This document shows positions 1 through 7,214 of a DNA stretch of 10,473 nucleotides, one piece after another. The stretch is taken from positions 1 to 10,473 of the forward strand of contig JBIKMC010000111.1 of assembly GCA_044359405.1 (NCBI GenBank), written 5' to 3'. This DNA comes from SYIM01 sp044359405 (lineage in GTDB: Bacteria; Pseudomonadota; Gammaproteobacteria; Burkholderiales; Burkholderiaceae_E). A program made the translations under genes and the position numbers. The notes beneath the pieces were generated by a model, which had not been told where the DNA came from, did not search any database, and saw only the letters and a list, made by a program, of their open reading frames with translations. Position 1 is the stretch's first letter. Every line of letters begins with the position of its first letter.

Positions 1-461
1 TGCTCGGTCGTAAGCGCGACCAGATCTTCATCTTCAAGGGCCTGAATTTGTGCCGTGGTCAGCACTGCCGCCTGGCTGGTGAGAAGGCTTTCGATCTGGT
101 CTGTGGTCAGCGCAGCGACGTCGTCAGTGCCCATGGCCCTGATTTGCGCGCTGGTGAGCGCCTGAATCTGCTCGGTGAGCAGCGCCTGAACTTGATCGGT
201 GGTGAGCGCCGTGATGACGGCCGTCTTGAAATCGTCGACCTGATCGCTCGTAAATGACTGGATTTGTTCGTCGGACAGCGCCTGGACTTGCGCGGTCGTG
301 ATGGCGGCTACCTGGGTTGCCGACAAAACCGGGAGTTGCTCTGTTGTGAGCGCCGCAAAGTTGGTGGTCGTTGCACCCGAAATATCGGAAGCGGAGAGCG
401 ACTGGATTGTGTCCGTCGTCAGATCCGAAATCGTTTCGGTCGTCGTATTGAGAAAACTCAC
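1..461 (-). CDS. Octapeptide-repeat protein (LTTxQIxA repeats), 3' end beyond window
   Basis: I do not recognise a named family. From a GTG at 461 the minus strand reads 153 codons without a stop to the left edge. After five residues (MSFLN) the whole product falls into 18 consecutive octapeptides plus half of another. Examples are LTTDTIQS, LTTEQLPV, ITTAQVQA, LTTDQVQA, LLTEQIQA, LTSAQIRA and LTTAQIQA. Consensus: L-T/S-T-x-Q-I/V-x-A. Leu/Ile at 1 and 6 and Ala at 8 give a regular hydrophobic pattern, and T-T-x-Q/E is a common helix N-cap, so an array of short helices is plausible (inference). No signal peptide, Cys or catalytic motif is visible. The start is set by GAGGTG at 466-471, with six bases between GAGG and the GTG. 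The upstream ATG at 480 is in another frame and does not give the repeats. Repeats have diverged at codon level, so selection on the peptide is likely. Similar repeats occur, as I recall, in large bacterial surface or adhesin-like proteins, but this is not shown here. Confidence 0.8.
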   Translation of the reverse strand, partial: MSFLNTTTETISDLTTDTIQSLSASDISGATTTNFAALTTEQLPVLSATQVAAITTAQVQALSDEQIQSFTSDQVDDFKTAVITALTTDQVQALLTEQIQALTSAQIRAMGTDDVAALTTDQIESLLTSQAAVLTTAQIQALEDEDLVALTTE

Positions 462-465
462 GTGC

Positions 466-471
466 CACCTC
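466..471 (-). promoter_or_regulatory. Ribosome binding site deciding the GTG start at 461
   Basis: The minus strand reads GAGGTG, with GAGG placed six bases before the GTG codon. It is the only good Shine-Dalgarno match nearby and selects the reading frame that contains the octapeptide repeats. Confidence 0.6.
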
Positions 472-533
472 GCTTCGCATCAAGTAGGGGCACCGTCTGG
501 CCGAACACGCTCGCCAAACCATACCCTGGACAT

Positions 534-615
534 CGGTCATCGACCGTAAGCCCTAGAACTTTAGAACTCGCACCCAACACCCTCATGACGACCGCCTGAG
601 TGCGACTAAAGTCGC
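534..615. promoter_or_regulatory. Palindromes and a short direct repeat between two divergent genes
   Basis: The 197-bp gap between the divergent repeat-protein gene (start 461) and the small gene (start 659) contains three symmetrical elements. CGGTC-atc-GACCG lies at 534-546. TAGAACT occurs twice with an 8-bp period at 554-560 and 562-568. GCGACT-aa-AGTCGC lies at 602-615. Any of these could be an operator or a transcript hairpin. I see no convincing -35/-10 pair. Function is inference from position only. Confidence 0.3.
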
Positions 616-658
616 TGACCGCCGCGCCGATTCCCCCGATACTGACGGGGAGCCTCTG

Positions 659-883
659 ATGTTCAGTGCCGTGATCGAAAAAGCCGACTTCAATGACTTC
701 CAGCCAAGGGCGCGATACCCGTTTCGCAGCATGCGGGTGGGTGACAGCATCCGGTTTGAAGACTTCAAGCGGGCGGAGAGCGCGCGCGTATCAGCACTGC
801 AATTCGCCAGACGCAATTGTCCCGACTGGAAATTCGCCATCAGAAAGACCACCTACGGCTGGGACATCATTCGAGTCGAATGA
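659..883 (+). CDS. Small 74-residue protein with YPFxxMxVGDS motif, function unknown
   Basis: The product is a charged, soluble 74-residue protein with no signal peptide or membrane segment. The motif YPFRSMRVGDSIRF (residues 19-32) is followed by a probable helix rich in Ala/Arg (about 37-52), then a short strand-like end: KFAIRK, a Gly-containing turn, and WDIIRVE. I recall this layout (YPF, two residues, M-x-VGDS/F, helix, FxxRK...W.RV.) from small proteins of phages, prophages and plasmids with no known function; it may be a nucleic-acid-binding fold, but that is inference. GGGGAG at 647-652 sits six bases before the ATG and supports this start. The overlapping opposite-strand frame (583-852) has no family features, so I prefer the plus strand. 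It is divergent from the octapeptide-repeat gene. Confidence 0.6.
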   Translation: MFSAVIEKADFNDFQPRARYPFRSMRVGDSIRFEDFKRAESARVSALQFARRNCPDWKFAIRKTTYGWDIIRVE

Positions 884-910
884 ACCCTGATTGAAAGATA
901 CACCTCGAAT

Positions 911-939
911 TTGACTATAGATAGCGAAACGGCTGTAAC
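911..939 (+). promoter_or_regulatory. Weak sigma70-like promoter candidate with no clear gene behind it
   Basis: TTGACT (911-916; five of six consensus bases) is followed after 17 bp by TGTAAC (934-939; four of six). The next plus-strand sequence holds no recognisable gene and runs into pyk in antisense. If active it would make a short RNA or an antisense transcript. Chance occurrence in an AT-richer stretch is quite possible. Confidence 0.2.
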
Positions 940-1126
940 ACCGTAAATTCGTAACATTCAACGTATTCACAGGCGCACAGAACCAAAGCATCCGCTTGAA
1001 TACGGACCGTTCTTACCGCCGTCAGCAACCTTGTCGGCCAGTCATCAAGCAATCAACATGCCACGAACAGGGGTGAGTCGCGCCTCGGATAAGCCCAGAG
1101 CGCTGGCTTTAAACCATTAGCCTGAG

Positions 1127-1157
1127 GCGGCAAGGCCTTGCCCCTAAGCCTTGCCGC
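1127..1157 (-). terminator. Hairpin after pyk, possible terminator without U-tract
   Basis: Arms 1127-1136 and 1148-1157 (GCGGCAAGGC and GCCTTGCCGC) form a perfect 10-bp stem with an 11-nt loop. It starts 57 bases past the pyk stop codon. On the pyk strand no run of T follows it (CTCAGGCTAATGG comes next), so it is not a canonical intrinsic terminator. It could be a Rho-assisted end, a transcript-stabilising 3' hairpin, or a bidirectional stop for the convergent genes. Confidence 0.45.
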
Positions 1158-1214
1158 AAGAGGCGCTCGCGGCAAAGCGAATCGACCGGAATAACCCTGG
1201 CAGCAAAAAGAAAG

Positions 1215-2651
1215 TCAGTGCTCGCCCACACGAACGATTTTGAGCGTGTTGGTACCGCCCGATTTGCCGATGGGCTCGCCGATGGTAATGACCAGCAGGT
1301 CGCCCTTCTCGACAACGCCTTCGCGCACCAGCTGCTCCTCGGCCTCACGCAGCATGGCTTCCCGGTCAGTTGACTCATACCGCATGAGCAGAGGATGCAC
1401 CTCCCGGTAAAGGCACATGCGTCGGCGGCTGGACTCTTCGGGAGTAAGCGCATAAACCGGAACGCCTGAATCAAGCCGCGAAATCCAGAGTGCAGTTGAC
1501 CCCGACTGGGTAAGCGCCGCGATCGCCTTGACCTTCAGGTGACACGCCACAAAGAGCGCGCTCATGGCGATGGACTGATCGATTCGGGTGAAGGTGCGGT
1601 TGAGAAACTCGCCCTCCAGCGTATTGCTCTGAAAGCGATCAGCCTCAACGCACACACGTGCCATTGCCTCGATTGTCTGCACCGGGTATTTGCCGGCGGC
1701 CGTTTCGGCCGACAACATGACCGCGTCGGTTCCATCAAGCACTGCATTGGCCACGTCAGATACCTCGGCTCGGGTTGGCACGGGCGACTCAATCATCGAT
1801 TCCATCATCTGGGTGGCCGTGATGGTGAGCCGGTTGAGATCTTTGGCCCTGCGGATCATGCGCTTTTGCAGAGCTGGCACTGCGGCATCGCCCACTTCAA
1901 CGGCAAGATCACCGCGGGCCACCATGATGCCGTCGGAGGCCTTGAGGATTTCCTCTAAATTGTCGATAGCCTCAAAACGCTCGATCTTGGCAACCATGAG
2001 GGCCTTGCCACCCGAGGCCCGGGCAAGCTCGCGCGCCATGTACATGTCAGCGGCGTTCTTGGGGAATGACACCGCGATGTAGTCGGCCTTGAAGGCAACA
2101 GCGGTGCGGATGTCTTCCATGTCTTTGGCCGTTAACGCGGGCGCCGACAAACCGCCCCCCTGGCGATTAATGCCCTTACGGTCAGACAAAACACCGCCCA
2201 CGGTGACCGTACAGTCGATGGTGCTGGGCCCCACCCGGTCGACCTTCATGACCATGCGTCCGTCATTCAGCAATAGCGTGTCACCGGGCTTGACGTCATT
2301 GACCAGCTCTTTGTAGTCAAGGCCAACGTGCTTGTCGTCACCCAGTTGACAGTCAATGTCGAACGTGAACGAAGCGCCTGGCTCAAGCTGCACCGAGCCA
2401 GTGGCAAACTTACCGATACGAATCTTGGGCCCCTGAAGATCAGCCAACACGGCCAGACCGCGACCAAGCCGATCAGCGATGGAGCGCACCAGCTCAACCG
2501 TCTGGGTATGCGCCGCAGCGCTTCCATGAGAGAAGTTAACCCGAACCACATCGACCCCAGCCAGGACCATGCGTTCGAGCACTTCGGCTGAACTGGAGGC
2601 GGGCCCCAGGGTGGCGACAATCTTGGTGGCGCGTGGAACGGGTCGACTCAC
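1215..2651 (-). CDS. pyk: Pyruvate kinase, PykA type
   Basis: Converts phosphoenolpyruvate and ADP to pyruvate and ATP, the last step of glycolysis, in the cytosol. Counting from the GTG at 2651 (478 residues, close to E. coli PykA): RVNFSHG at 37-43; the N-domain motif LQGPKIRI near 73-80, with the B domain after it; catalytic MVAKIER with Lys222 and Glu224; metal-binding GDLAVE with Asp248; then TATQMMESMI and DGTDAVMLSAETAAG; and the C-domain phosphate-site-like TQSGSTALWISR. The frame stays open eight codons further to a TTG at 2675. I prefer GTG 2651 because it gives the usual MSRPVPRATKIVATLGP start and because the TTG lies inside a small GGGC-TTT-GCCC hairpin (2670-2680); ribosome binding signals are weak for both. 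It is last in the tkt-gap-pgk-pyk operon, 87 bp after pgk. The Leu-Gln-Lys pattern in LQGPKIRI is that of K+-independent enzymes. Confidence 0.96.
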   Translation of the reverse strand: MSRPVPRATKIVATLGPASSSAEVLERMVLAGVDVVRVNFSHGSAAAHTQTVELVRSIADRLGRGLAVLADLQGPKIRIGKFATGSVQLEPGASFTFDIDCQLGDDKHVGLDYKELVNDVKPGDTLLLNDGRMVMKVDRVGPSTIDCTVTVGGVLSDRKGINRQGGGLSAPALTAKDMEDIRTAVAFKADYIAVSFPKNAADMYMARELARASGGKALMVAKIERFEAIDNLEEILKASDGIMVARGDLAVEVGDAAVPALQKRMIRRAKDLNRLTITATQMMESMIESPVPTRAEVSDVANAVLDGTDAVMLSAETAAGKYPVQTIEAMARVCVEADRFQSNTLEGEFLNRTFTRIDQSIAMSALFVACHLKVKAIAALTQSGSTALWISRLDSGVPVYALTPEESSRRRMCLYREVHPLLMRYESTDREAMLREAEEQLVREGVVEKGDLLVITIGEPIGKSGGTNTLKIVRVGEH

Positions 2652-2738
2652 GGCAATCTCAACAGGGTTGGGCAAAGCCCGGAACGGCTATTCTGCCCCA
2701 GGCTCGCCTTTATTGCTGCTGTAAATATTGAGATTGAA

Positions 2739-3920
2739 TCAATGGGCGCGCGCCTCAAGCGCTGCCACCGCAGGCAACGTACGACCCTCAAGAAACTCCA
2801 GAAAGGCCCCGCCCCCCGTCGAGATATAGCTGATTCGATCTCTCACCCCGTAGCGCGCAATGGCAGCCAGGGTATCGCCACCACCAGCGATGGAAAACGC
2901 ACGGGAGGCCGCGATCGCACGCGCAATCGTTTCGGTACCCCGCGAGAAGGCCTCGAACTCGAACACACCCACCGGGCCGTTCCAGACAATGGTACCGGCC
3001 TCACGCAAGCGCTCGGCCAGCGTGTTCGCTGTATCAGGTCCGATATCCAGAATGAGATCGTCTTCGGCCACCTCAGTCGCATGCCTGACGACCGCCTGCG
3101 CATCGGCCGCAAAACGCTTGGCACACACGACATCAACCGGAATCGGCACCTGGGCGCCACGCTCAGCCATGAGATCGATGATGCTGCGCGCCTCATTGAC
3201 CAGGTCTCGCTCGGCGAGCGACTGCCCAATGGGTAGTCCCGCTGCCAGCATGAAGGTATTGGCGATTCCACCGCCGACAATCAGCTGATCGACCTTTTGC
3301 GCCAGCGACTTAAGAATCGTGAGCTTGGTGGACACCTTGGAGCCCGCCACGATGGCCACCAGCGGCCGCCGCGGTTCGCCCAGCGCCTGACCCAGCGCAT
3401 CGAGCTCGGCCGCCAGCAGCGGCCCAGCGCAGGCGACGGGGGCAAAATGCGCTAGACCATGGGTGGTCGCCTCGGCACGATGTGCCGTACCAAAGGCATC
3501 GTTGACGTAGATGTCGCACAGCTGCGCCATACGCTGCGCAAGCGTCTCATCGTCTTTCTTTTCGCCGCGGTTGCATCGGCAGTTTTCCAGCAGAACCACC
3601 TCTCCCGGCACGACCTGCACGCCGTTTTCGACCCAGTTGGTGACTAGAGGCACCGGTCGCCCCAAGAGCTCCGCCAGCCGGGCAGCGACCGGCGCGAGCG
3701 AGTCCTCAGGGCGAACCTGACCCTCAGTGGGTCTGCCAAGGTGGGACGTCACCATGACCGCAGCGCCCTCCTGCAGGCAGTGTTGAATGGCTGGCACCGA
3801 CGCCCGGATACGCGTGTCATCCGTGATGGCCAGCGCGCCATCCTGGGGGACGTTCAGATCAGCGCGAATAAAAACGCGCTTACCGGCAAGCTTCTGATCG
3901 CTGAGACGCTTGAAACGCAT
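2739..3920 (-). CDS. pgk: Phosphoglycerate kinase
   Basis: Transfers phosphate between 1,3-bisphosphoglycerate and ADP, giving 3-phosphoglycerate and ATP, in the cytosol; the reverse direction serves gluconeogenesis or CO2 fixation. The 393 residues match the bacterial norm. The N-domain has RADLNVP (19-25), TSHLGRP (58-64), LLENCRCNRGEKK (110-122) and NDAFGTAHR (140-148), which bind 3-phosphoglycerate. The C-domain has GSKVSTK (193-199), VGGGIANTF (215-223), WNGPVGVFEFEAF (313-325), GGGDT (346-350) and STGGGAFLEFLEG (367-379), which bind the nucleotide. Cys replaces the more common Val in ENxR, as I recall from other Betaproteobacteria. It starts only seven bases after the gap stop codon, with a weak purine-rich site (AAGTGAG), so it is probably translationally coupled to gap. 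Confidence 0.97.
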   Translation of the reverse strand: MRFKRLSDQKLAGKRVFIRADLNVPQDGALAITDDTRIRASVPAIQHCLQEGAAVMVTSHLGRPTEGQVRPEDSLAPVAARLAELLGRPVPLVTNWVENGVQVVPGEVVLLENCRCNRGEKKDDETLAQRMAQLCDIYVNDAFGTAHRAEATTHGLAHFAPVACAGPLLAAELDALGQALGEPRRPLVAIVAGSKVSTKLTILKSLAQKVDQLIVGGGIANTFMLAAGLPIGQSLAERDLVNEARSIIDLMAERGAQVPIPVDVVCAKRFAADAQAVVRHATEVAEDDLILDIGPDTANTLAERLREAGTIVWNGPVGVFEFEAFSRGTETIARAIAASRAFSIAGGGDTLAAIARYGVRDRISYISTGGGAFLEFLEGRTLPAVAALEARAH

Positions 3921-3927
3921 GGGTCAC

Positions 3928-4938
3928 TCACTTAGCCGACATCAGTGCAATCGTGGTGTCCAGCATGCGATTTGAAAAACCCCATTCGTTGTCGTACCAG
4001 CTGCTGACCTTGACCAGGCGCCCCGACACCTTGGTCAACGTGGCATCAAAGGTGCTGGAAGCCGGGTTGTGATTGAAATCAACCGAGACCAACTGCTCTT
4101 TGGTGTATGCCAAGACTCCCTTGAGCGCGCCTTCAGCCGCCTCTTTCATGATGGCGTTGACCTCGTCAACCGAAGTGTCGCGTGCCGCGATAAAAGACAG
4201 GTCGACCATGGACACATTGATGGTGGGTACGCGAATGGCGTAGCCGTCAAGCCGGCCATCAAGCTCGGGTAGCACGAGACCGACCGCTGCGGCAGCACCC
4301 GTTTTGGTGGGAATCATGGACATGGTGGCCGATCGGGCGCGGCGCAGGTCATCGTGATAAACGTCGGTAAGAACCTGGTCATTGGTATAGGCGTGCACGG
4401 TGGTCATCAAACCATTGAGCAGGCCAATGCGGTCATGTAAGGGCTTGACCAGCGGCGCCAAGCAATTGGTGGTGCAGGAGGCGTTGGAGATGACCGTGTG
4501 GCTGGCGCGAAGCACGCCGTGATTGACGCCGTAAACCACGGTGGCGTCCACATCTTTGCCACCCGGCGCCGAGATGATGACTTTTTTAGCGCCGCCGGCC
4601 AGGTGCGCTGAGGCTTTTTCTTTGCTGGTGAAAAATCCCGTGCACTCGAGCACCACATCCACGCCCAAGTGGCCCCAAGGCAAAGCGGCCGGGTTGCGTT
4701 CAGACAGCACGCGGATACGATCACCGTTTACAACGATGGAGTCACCATCGACCGTCACCGTCCCGGGGAACCGGCCATGAGCCGTGTCGTATTGCGTGAG
4801 ATGCGCGTTGATCTTGGCATCGCCCAAATCATTGATAGCCACAATTTCGATGGGATGCTTCTTGCCGCCTTCATAGTGAGCGCGCAGGATGTTGCGGCCG
4901 ATACGGCCATAGCCATTGATGGCAACTCGAATGGTCAT
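3928..4938 (-). CDS. gap: Glyceraldehyde-3-phosphate dehydrogenase, type I
   Basis: Oxidises glyceraldehyde-3-phosphate with NAD+ and phosphate to 1,3-bisphosphoglycerate, in the cytosol as a tetramer (family knowledge). The 336 residues are full length. The Rossmann motif INGYGRIGR is at 7-15; Asp37 in AIND is the usual sign of NAD+ preference. The catalytic SNASCTTNC has Cys155, and TTVHAYTNDQ has His182. The phosphate-site regions IPTKTGAAAAVG and the C-terminal SWYDNEWGFSNRM are intact. The ribosome binding site GGAGT (4944-4948) is five bases before the ATG. It lies second in the operon, 54 bp after tkt and seven bases before pgk. The sequence closely resembles Burkholderiales GAPDH that is also linked to tkt (from memory). 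A role in a Calvin-type cycle cannot be judged here, as no RuBisCO or phosphoribulokinase gene is present. Confidence 0.97.
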   Translation of the reverse strand: MTIRVAINGYGRIGRNILRAHYEGGKKHPIEIVAINDLGDAKINAHLTQYDTAHGRFPGTVTVDGDSIVVNGDRIRVLSERNPAALPWGHLGVDVVLECTGFFTSKEKASAHLAGGAKKVIISAPGGKDVDATVVYGVNHGVLRASHTVISNASCTTNCLAPLVKPLHDRIGLLNGLMTTVHAYTNDQVLTDVYHDDLRRARSATMSMIPTKTGAAAAVGLVLPELDGRLDGYAIRVPTINVSMVDLSFIAARDTSVDEVNAIMKEAAEGALKGVLAYTKEQLVSVDFNHNPASSTFDATLTKVSGRLVKVSSWYDNEWGFSNRMLDTTIALMSAK

Positions 4939-4943
4939 GAAAC

Positions 4944-4949
4944 ACTCCG
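4944..4949 (-). promoter_or_regulatory. Ribosome binding site of gap
   Basis: CGGAGT on the minus strand lies five bases before the gap ATG. It is the clearest Shine-Dalgarno sequence in the operon, which fits the high expression expected for GAPDH. Confidence 0.6.
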
Positions 4950-4992
4950 TTGTTGAATTCTGAAGGGCGTCGAGGCCTGCGTGAAAGGGCGA

Positions 4993-7092
4993 TCAACGGG
5001 TGGATGACGCCCGACGCCGTAGCACTTCACGCACGGTGTCAGCCACGTTCTCGGGCGTAAACCCGAAGTGACTGAACAGAACGCCGGCCGGCGCGGACTC
5101 ACCAAAACTGTCAACGGCTACCACGGCATCGCAGCCGTACTTCCACCAGAAGTCGCTCACGCCCGCCTCGACTGCGACGCGCGGCAGATTGGGCGGTAAC
5201 ACGGCACGCTTCCAATCGTGGCTCTGGCGGTCAAACACGTTGGTGCAGGGCATTGACACCACGCGAACGGTAATGCCCAACTCGGCGAGTTGCTCGCGAG
5301 CCGCCAAGGCAAGGCCCAACTCTGAACCCGTGGCAATCAGCACCGCGCGTGCCTCCTGTGCGTCGCGCAAGACATAACCGCCGCGGGAAATGGCCTGGAT
5401 CTGGGCGGCCGATCGGGTGACCGCCGGCAGGGCCTGCCGCGACAGCAACAACGAACTGGGTCCATCGCTGCGCTCTATGGCGGCACCCCACGCGACCGCA
5501 GTCTCGACGCCATCCGCCGGACGCCACACATCCATGCGTGGAATCAATCGCAGCGATGCCGCATGCTCAACGGGCTGATGGGTAGGACCATCTTCGCCCA
5601 GGCCAATGGAATCATGAGTGAATACGTAAATGACACGCTGTTTCATCAGTGCGGCCATGCGCAGCGCATTGCGAGCGTAATCAGAGAAGGTGAGGAAGGT
5701 GCCGCCGTAGGGGATGAATCCACCATGCAGGGCAAGACCGTTCATGATCGCGCTCATGCCGAATTCGCGCACACCGTAGTTGATGTGACGCCCTTCGCCG
5801 GCCGAACCGCCGCGGCGCAAAGCACCCGAGCCCTTGAAGTCGGTGAGGTTGCTACCCGTGAGGTCAGCCGAGCCGCCCAGCAGCTCAGAAAGTGCGGGCC
5901 CATAGACGTTCAGGGCATTCTGCGAAGCCTTACGCGTGGCGATCGCATCGGCAGACCCCGAAGCCGCAGCGACCGCCTGGTCAACCAAACTATCGAAGTC
6001 ATCGGGTAGCTCACCACGCATGCGCCGCTCAAACTCTGCAGCCAGCTCCGGGTAGCTCTGACCGTACAGGGAGAATCGAGTCTGCCAGCTGACCTCAAGG
6101 GCTGCGCCTGACGCACGTGAATCCCAGGCTGCGCAAATATCGGCAGGAATGTCGAAGGGTGGATGAGTCCATCCCAGGGCACTGCGCGTGGCTTCGATCT
6201 CGGCCGCGCCCAGCGGCTCGCCGTGGGCCTTGGCCGTGTTGGCGCGGGCGGGAGACCCTTTGCCAATAACCGTGCGGCACTGAACGAAGATGGGCGCAAA
6301 AACACCGTCCCGCCCCTCACGAGCCCAGCGGGCAGCCTGGGCGAGCGCCGCGTCGAGAGCACCGATGTCATGGCCATCAATACCGGCAATGACATGCCAG
6401 CCGTAGGCGCGGAATCGAGCCACTGTGTCGTCACCGAACCAATGACGAACCTCGCCATCAATGGAGATGCCGTTGTCGTCATAGATCACGATAAGCCGTG
6501 ACAATTCGTGTGTTGCCGCCAGCGAACAGACCTCATGCGAAATGCCTTCCATGAGGCAGCCGTCACCCACGAAAGTCCAGGTGAGGTGATCAACGATCGG
6601 AAAACCGTCGCGATTGAATCGGGCCGCCAGCAGCTTTTCAGCCAGTGCCATACCCACGGCATTGGCCAGACCCTGGCCCAGCGGGCCTGTGGTGGTTTCA
6701 ACGCCCGGGGTAATGCCGACTTCAGGATGCCCCGGCGTGCGAGAGTGCATCTGCCGAAACTGCTTCAGATCGTCCACCGACACCGCGTAGCCACTCAGAT
6801 GCAGCAACGCATACAAGAGCATGGATCCGTGGCCATTGGATAGCACAAAGCGATCACGATCGAACCAGGCCGGATTGCTGGGGTTGTGGCGCAGATGGTG
6901 TCGCCAAAGCACCAGCGCGATTTCGGCCATGCCCATGGGCATGCCCGGATGCCCCGAGTTGGCCTGCTGCACAGCATCGATGGCGAGCATACGAATGGCG
7001 TTGGCCATACGCGCGGCGAGCACGGGATTGGCGCGCCACGACTCTGTGGCCTGGCCCGCTGTTTCGCGTGCCGATTCGGTTTGGGAATTCAT
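4993..7092 (-). CDS. tkt: Transketolase
   Basis: Moves two-carbon ketol units between sugar phosphates (xylulose-5-phosphate with ribose-5-phosphate or erythrose-4-phosphate) using thiamine diphosphate and Mg2+, linking the pentose phosphate pathway to glycolysis in the cytosol. The 699 residues are about the usual 660-670 plus a somewhat longer N-terminus. NSGHPGMPMG (45-54) and GPLGQGLANAVGMA (136-149) are conserved. GDGCLMEG (176-183) with DDNGISIDG (205-213) binds the cofactor and metal. GSADLTGSN (407-415) follows. REFGM has Glu443, the cofactor-activating residue. FTHDSIGLGEDGPTHQPVEH (491-510) is the substrate and cofactor loop, and the C-terminal domain is complete. GGAGA lies ten bases before the ATG. 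It is the first gene of the operon and is divergent from the polyamine fusion gene. The paralogue letter (tktA/tktB/cbbT) cannot be set. Confidence 0.97.
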   Translation of the reverse strand: MNSQTESARETAGQATESWRANPVLAARMANAIRMLAIDAVQQANSGHPGMPMGMAEIALVLWRHHLRHNPSNPAWFDRDRFVLSNGHGSMLLYALLHLSGYAVSVDDLKQFRQMHSRTPGHPEVGITPGVETTTGPLGQGLANAVGMALAEKLLAARFNRDGFPIVDHLTWTFVGDGCLMEGISHEVCSLAATHELSRLIVIYDDNGISIDGEVRHWFGDDTVARFRAYGWHVIAGIDGHDIGALDAALAQAARWAREGRDGVFAPIFVQCRTVIGKGSPARANTAKAHGEPLGAAEIEATRSALGWTHPPFDIPADICAAWDSRASGAALEVSWQTRFSLYGQSYPELAAEFERRMRGELPDDFDSLVDQAVAAASGSADAIATRKASQNALNVYGPALSELLGGSADLTGSNLTDFKGSGALRRGGSAGEGRHINYGVREFGMSAIMNGLALHGGFIPYGGTFLTFSDYARNALRMAALMKQRVIYVFTHDSIGLGEDGPTHQPVEHAASLRLIPRMDVWRPADGVETAVAWGAAIERSDGPSSLLLSRQALPAVTRSAAQIQAISRGGYVLRDAQEARAVLIATGSELGLALAAREQLAELGITVRVVSMPCTNVFDRQSHDWKRAVLPPNLPRVAVEAGVSDFWWKYGCDAVVAVDSFGESAPAGVLFSHFGFTPENVADTVREVLRRRASSTR

Positions 7093-7167
7093 GCTGCCGG
7101 GTTCTCCGCAGAAGACGCGCGGCGAAACCGCGCTGCGTGCAGCACGCCGGCCTGTGGCAAAACCCGT

Positions 7168-7176
7168 ATTTTATCA
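7168..7176 (-). promoter_or_regulatory. Extended -10 promoter candidate for the tkt operon
   Basis: The minus strand reads TGATAAAAT, an extended -10 (TGn followed by TAAAAT, five of six consensus bases). No good -35 hexamer lies 17 bp upstream, as is common for extended -10 promoters. Transcription would begin near 7161, leaving a leader of about 70 bases before the tkt ATG at 7092. Confidence 0.4.
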
Positions 7177-7181
7177 AAGCG

Positions 7182-7198
7182 CTCGCGGGTACTCGCGG
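7182..7198. promoter_or_regulatory. CTCGCGG direct repeat in the divergent control region
   Basis: CTCGCGG occurs twice (7182-7188 and 7192-7198), offset by 10 bp or one helical turn. It sits between the candidate promoters of the tkt operon (7168-7176) and of the polyamine gene (7215-7223). It could bind a regulator on one face of the DNA; the role is inferred from placement only. Confidence 0.25.
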
Positions 7199-7214
7199 AG
7201 CCCGACCGGCCCTC

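Larger units (their letters stand above)
884..1214. other. Intergenic region of 331 bp without a convincing gene
   Basis: The stretch separates the small gene at 659-883 from the convergent pyk end at 1215. It holds a weak sigma70-like promoter candidate on the plus strand (911-939) and a strong hairpin at 1127-1157. A 20-codon plus-strand frame from 1058 to 1120 has no ribosome binding site or family features. The left part (about 884-1010) is more AT-rich than its surroundings, which would suit a regulatory or formerly mobile region. Confidence 0.5.

Noticed and set aside
1..461. CRISPR-like array or recent DNA tandem repeat
   Set aside because: The 24-bp periodicity is coding: repeats have no identical DNA unit and no spacers, and the regularity is clear only in the protein.
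124..540. Minus-strand 138-residue frame starting at ATG 540
   Set aside because: Its protein has irregular composition rich in His, Arg and Gly, while another minus-strand frame of the same DNA gives a perfect octapeptide array with a good ribosome binding site.
583..852. Minus-strand 89-residue frame
   Set aside because: It overlaps the plus-strand 659-883 gene, which has a recognisable motif and a Shine-Dalgarno sequence; this frame has neither.
1058..1120. Plus-strand 20-codon frame in the region after the small gene
   Set aside because: Too short, with no ribosome binding site and no recognisable sequence.
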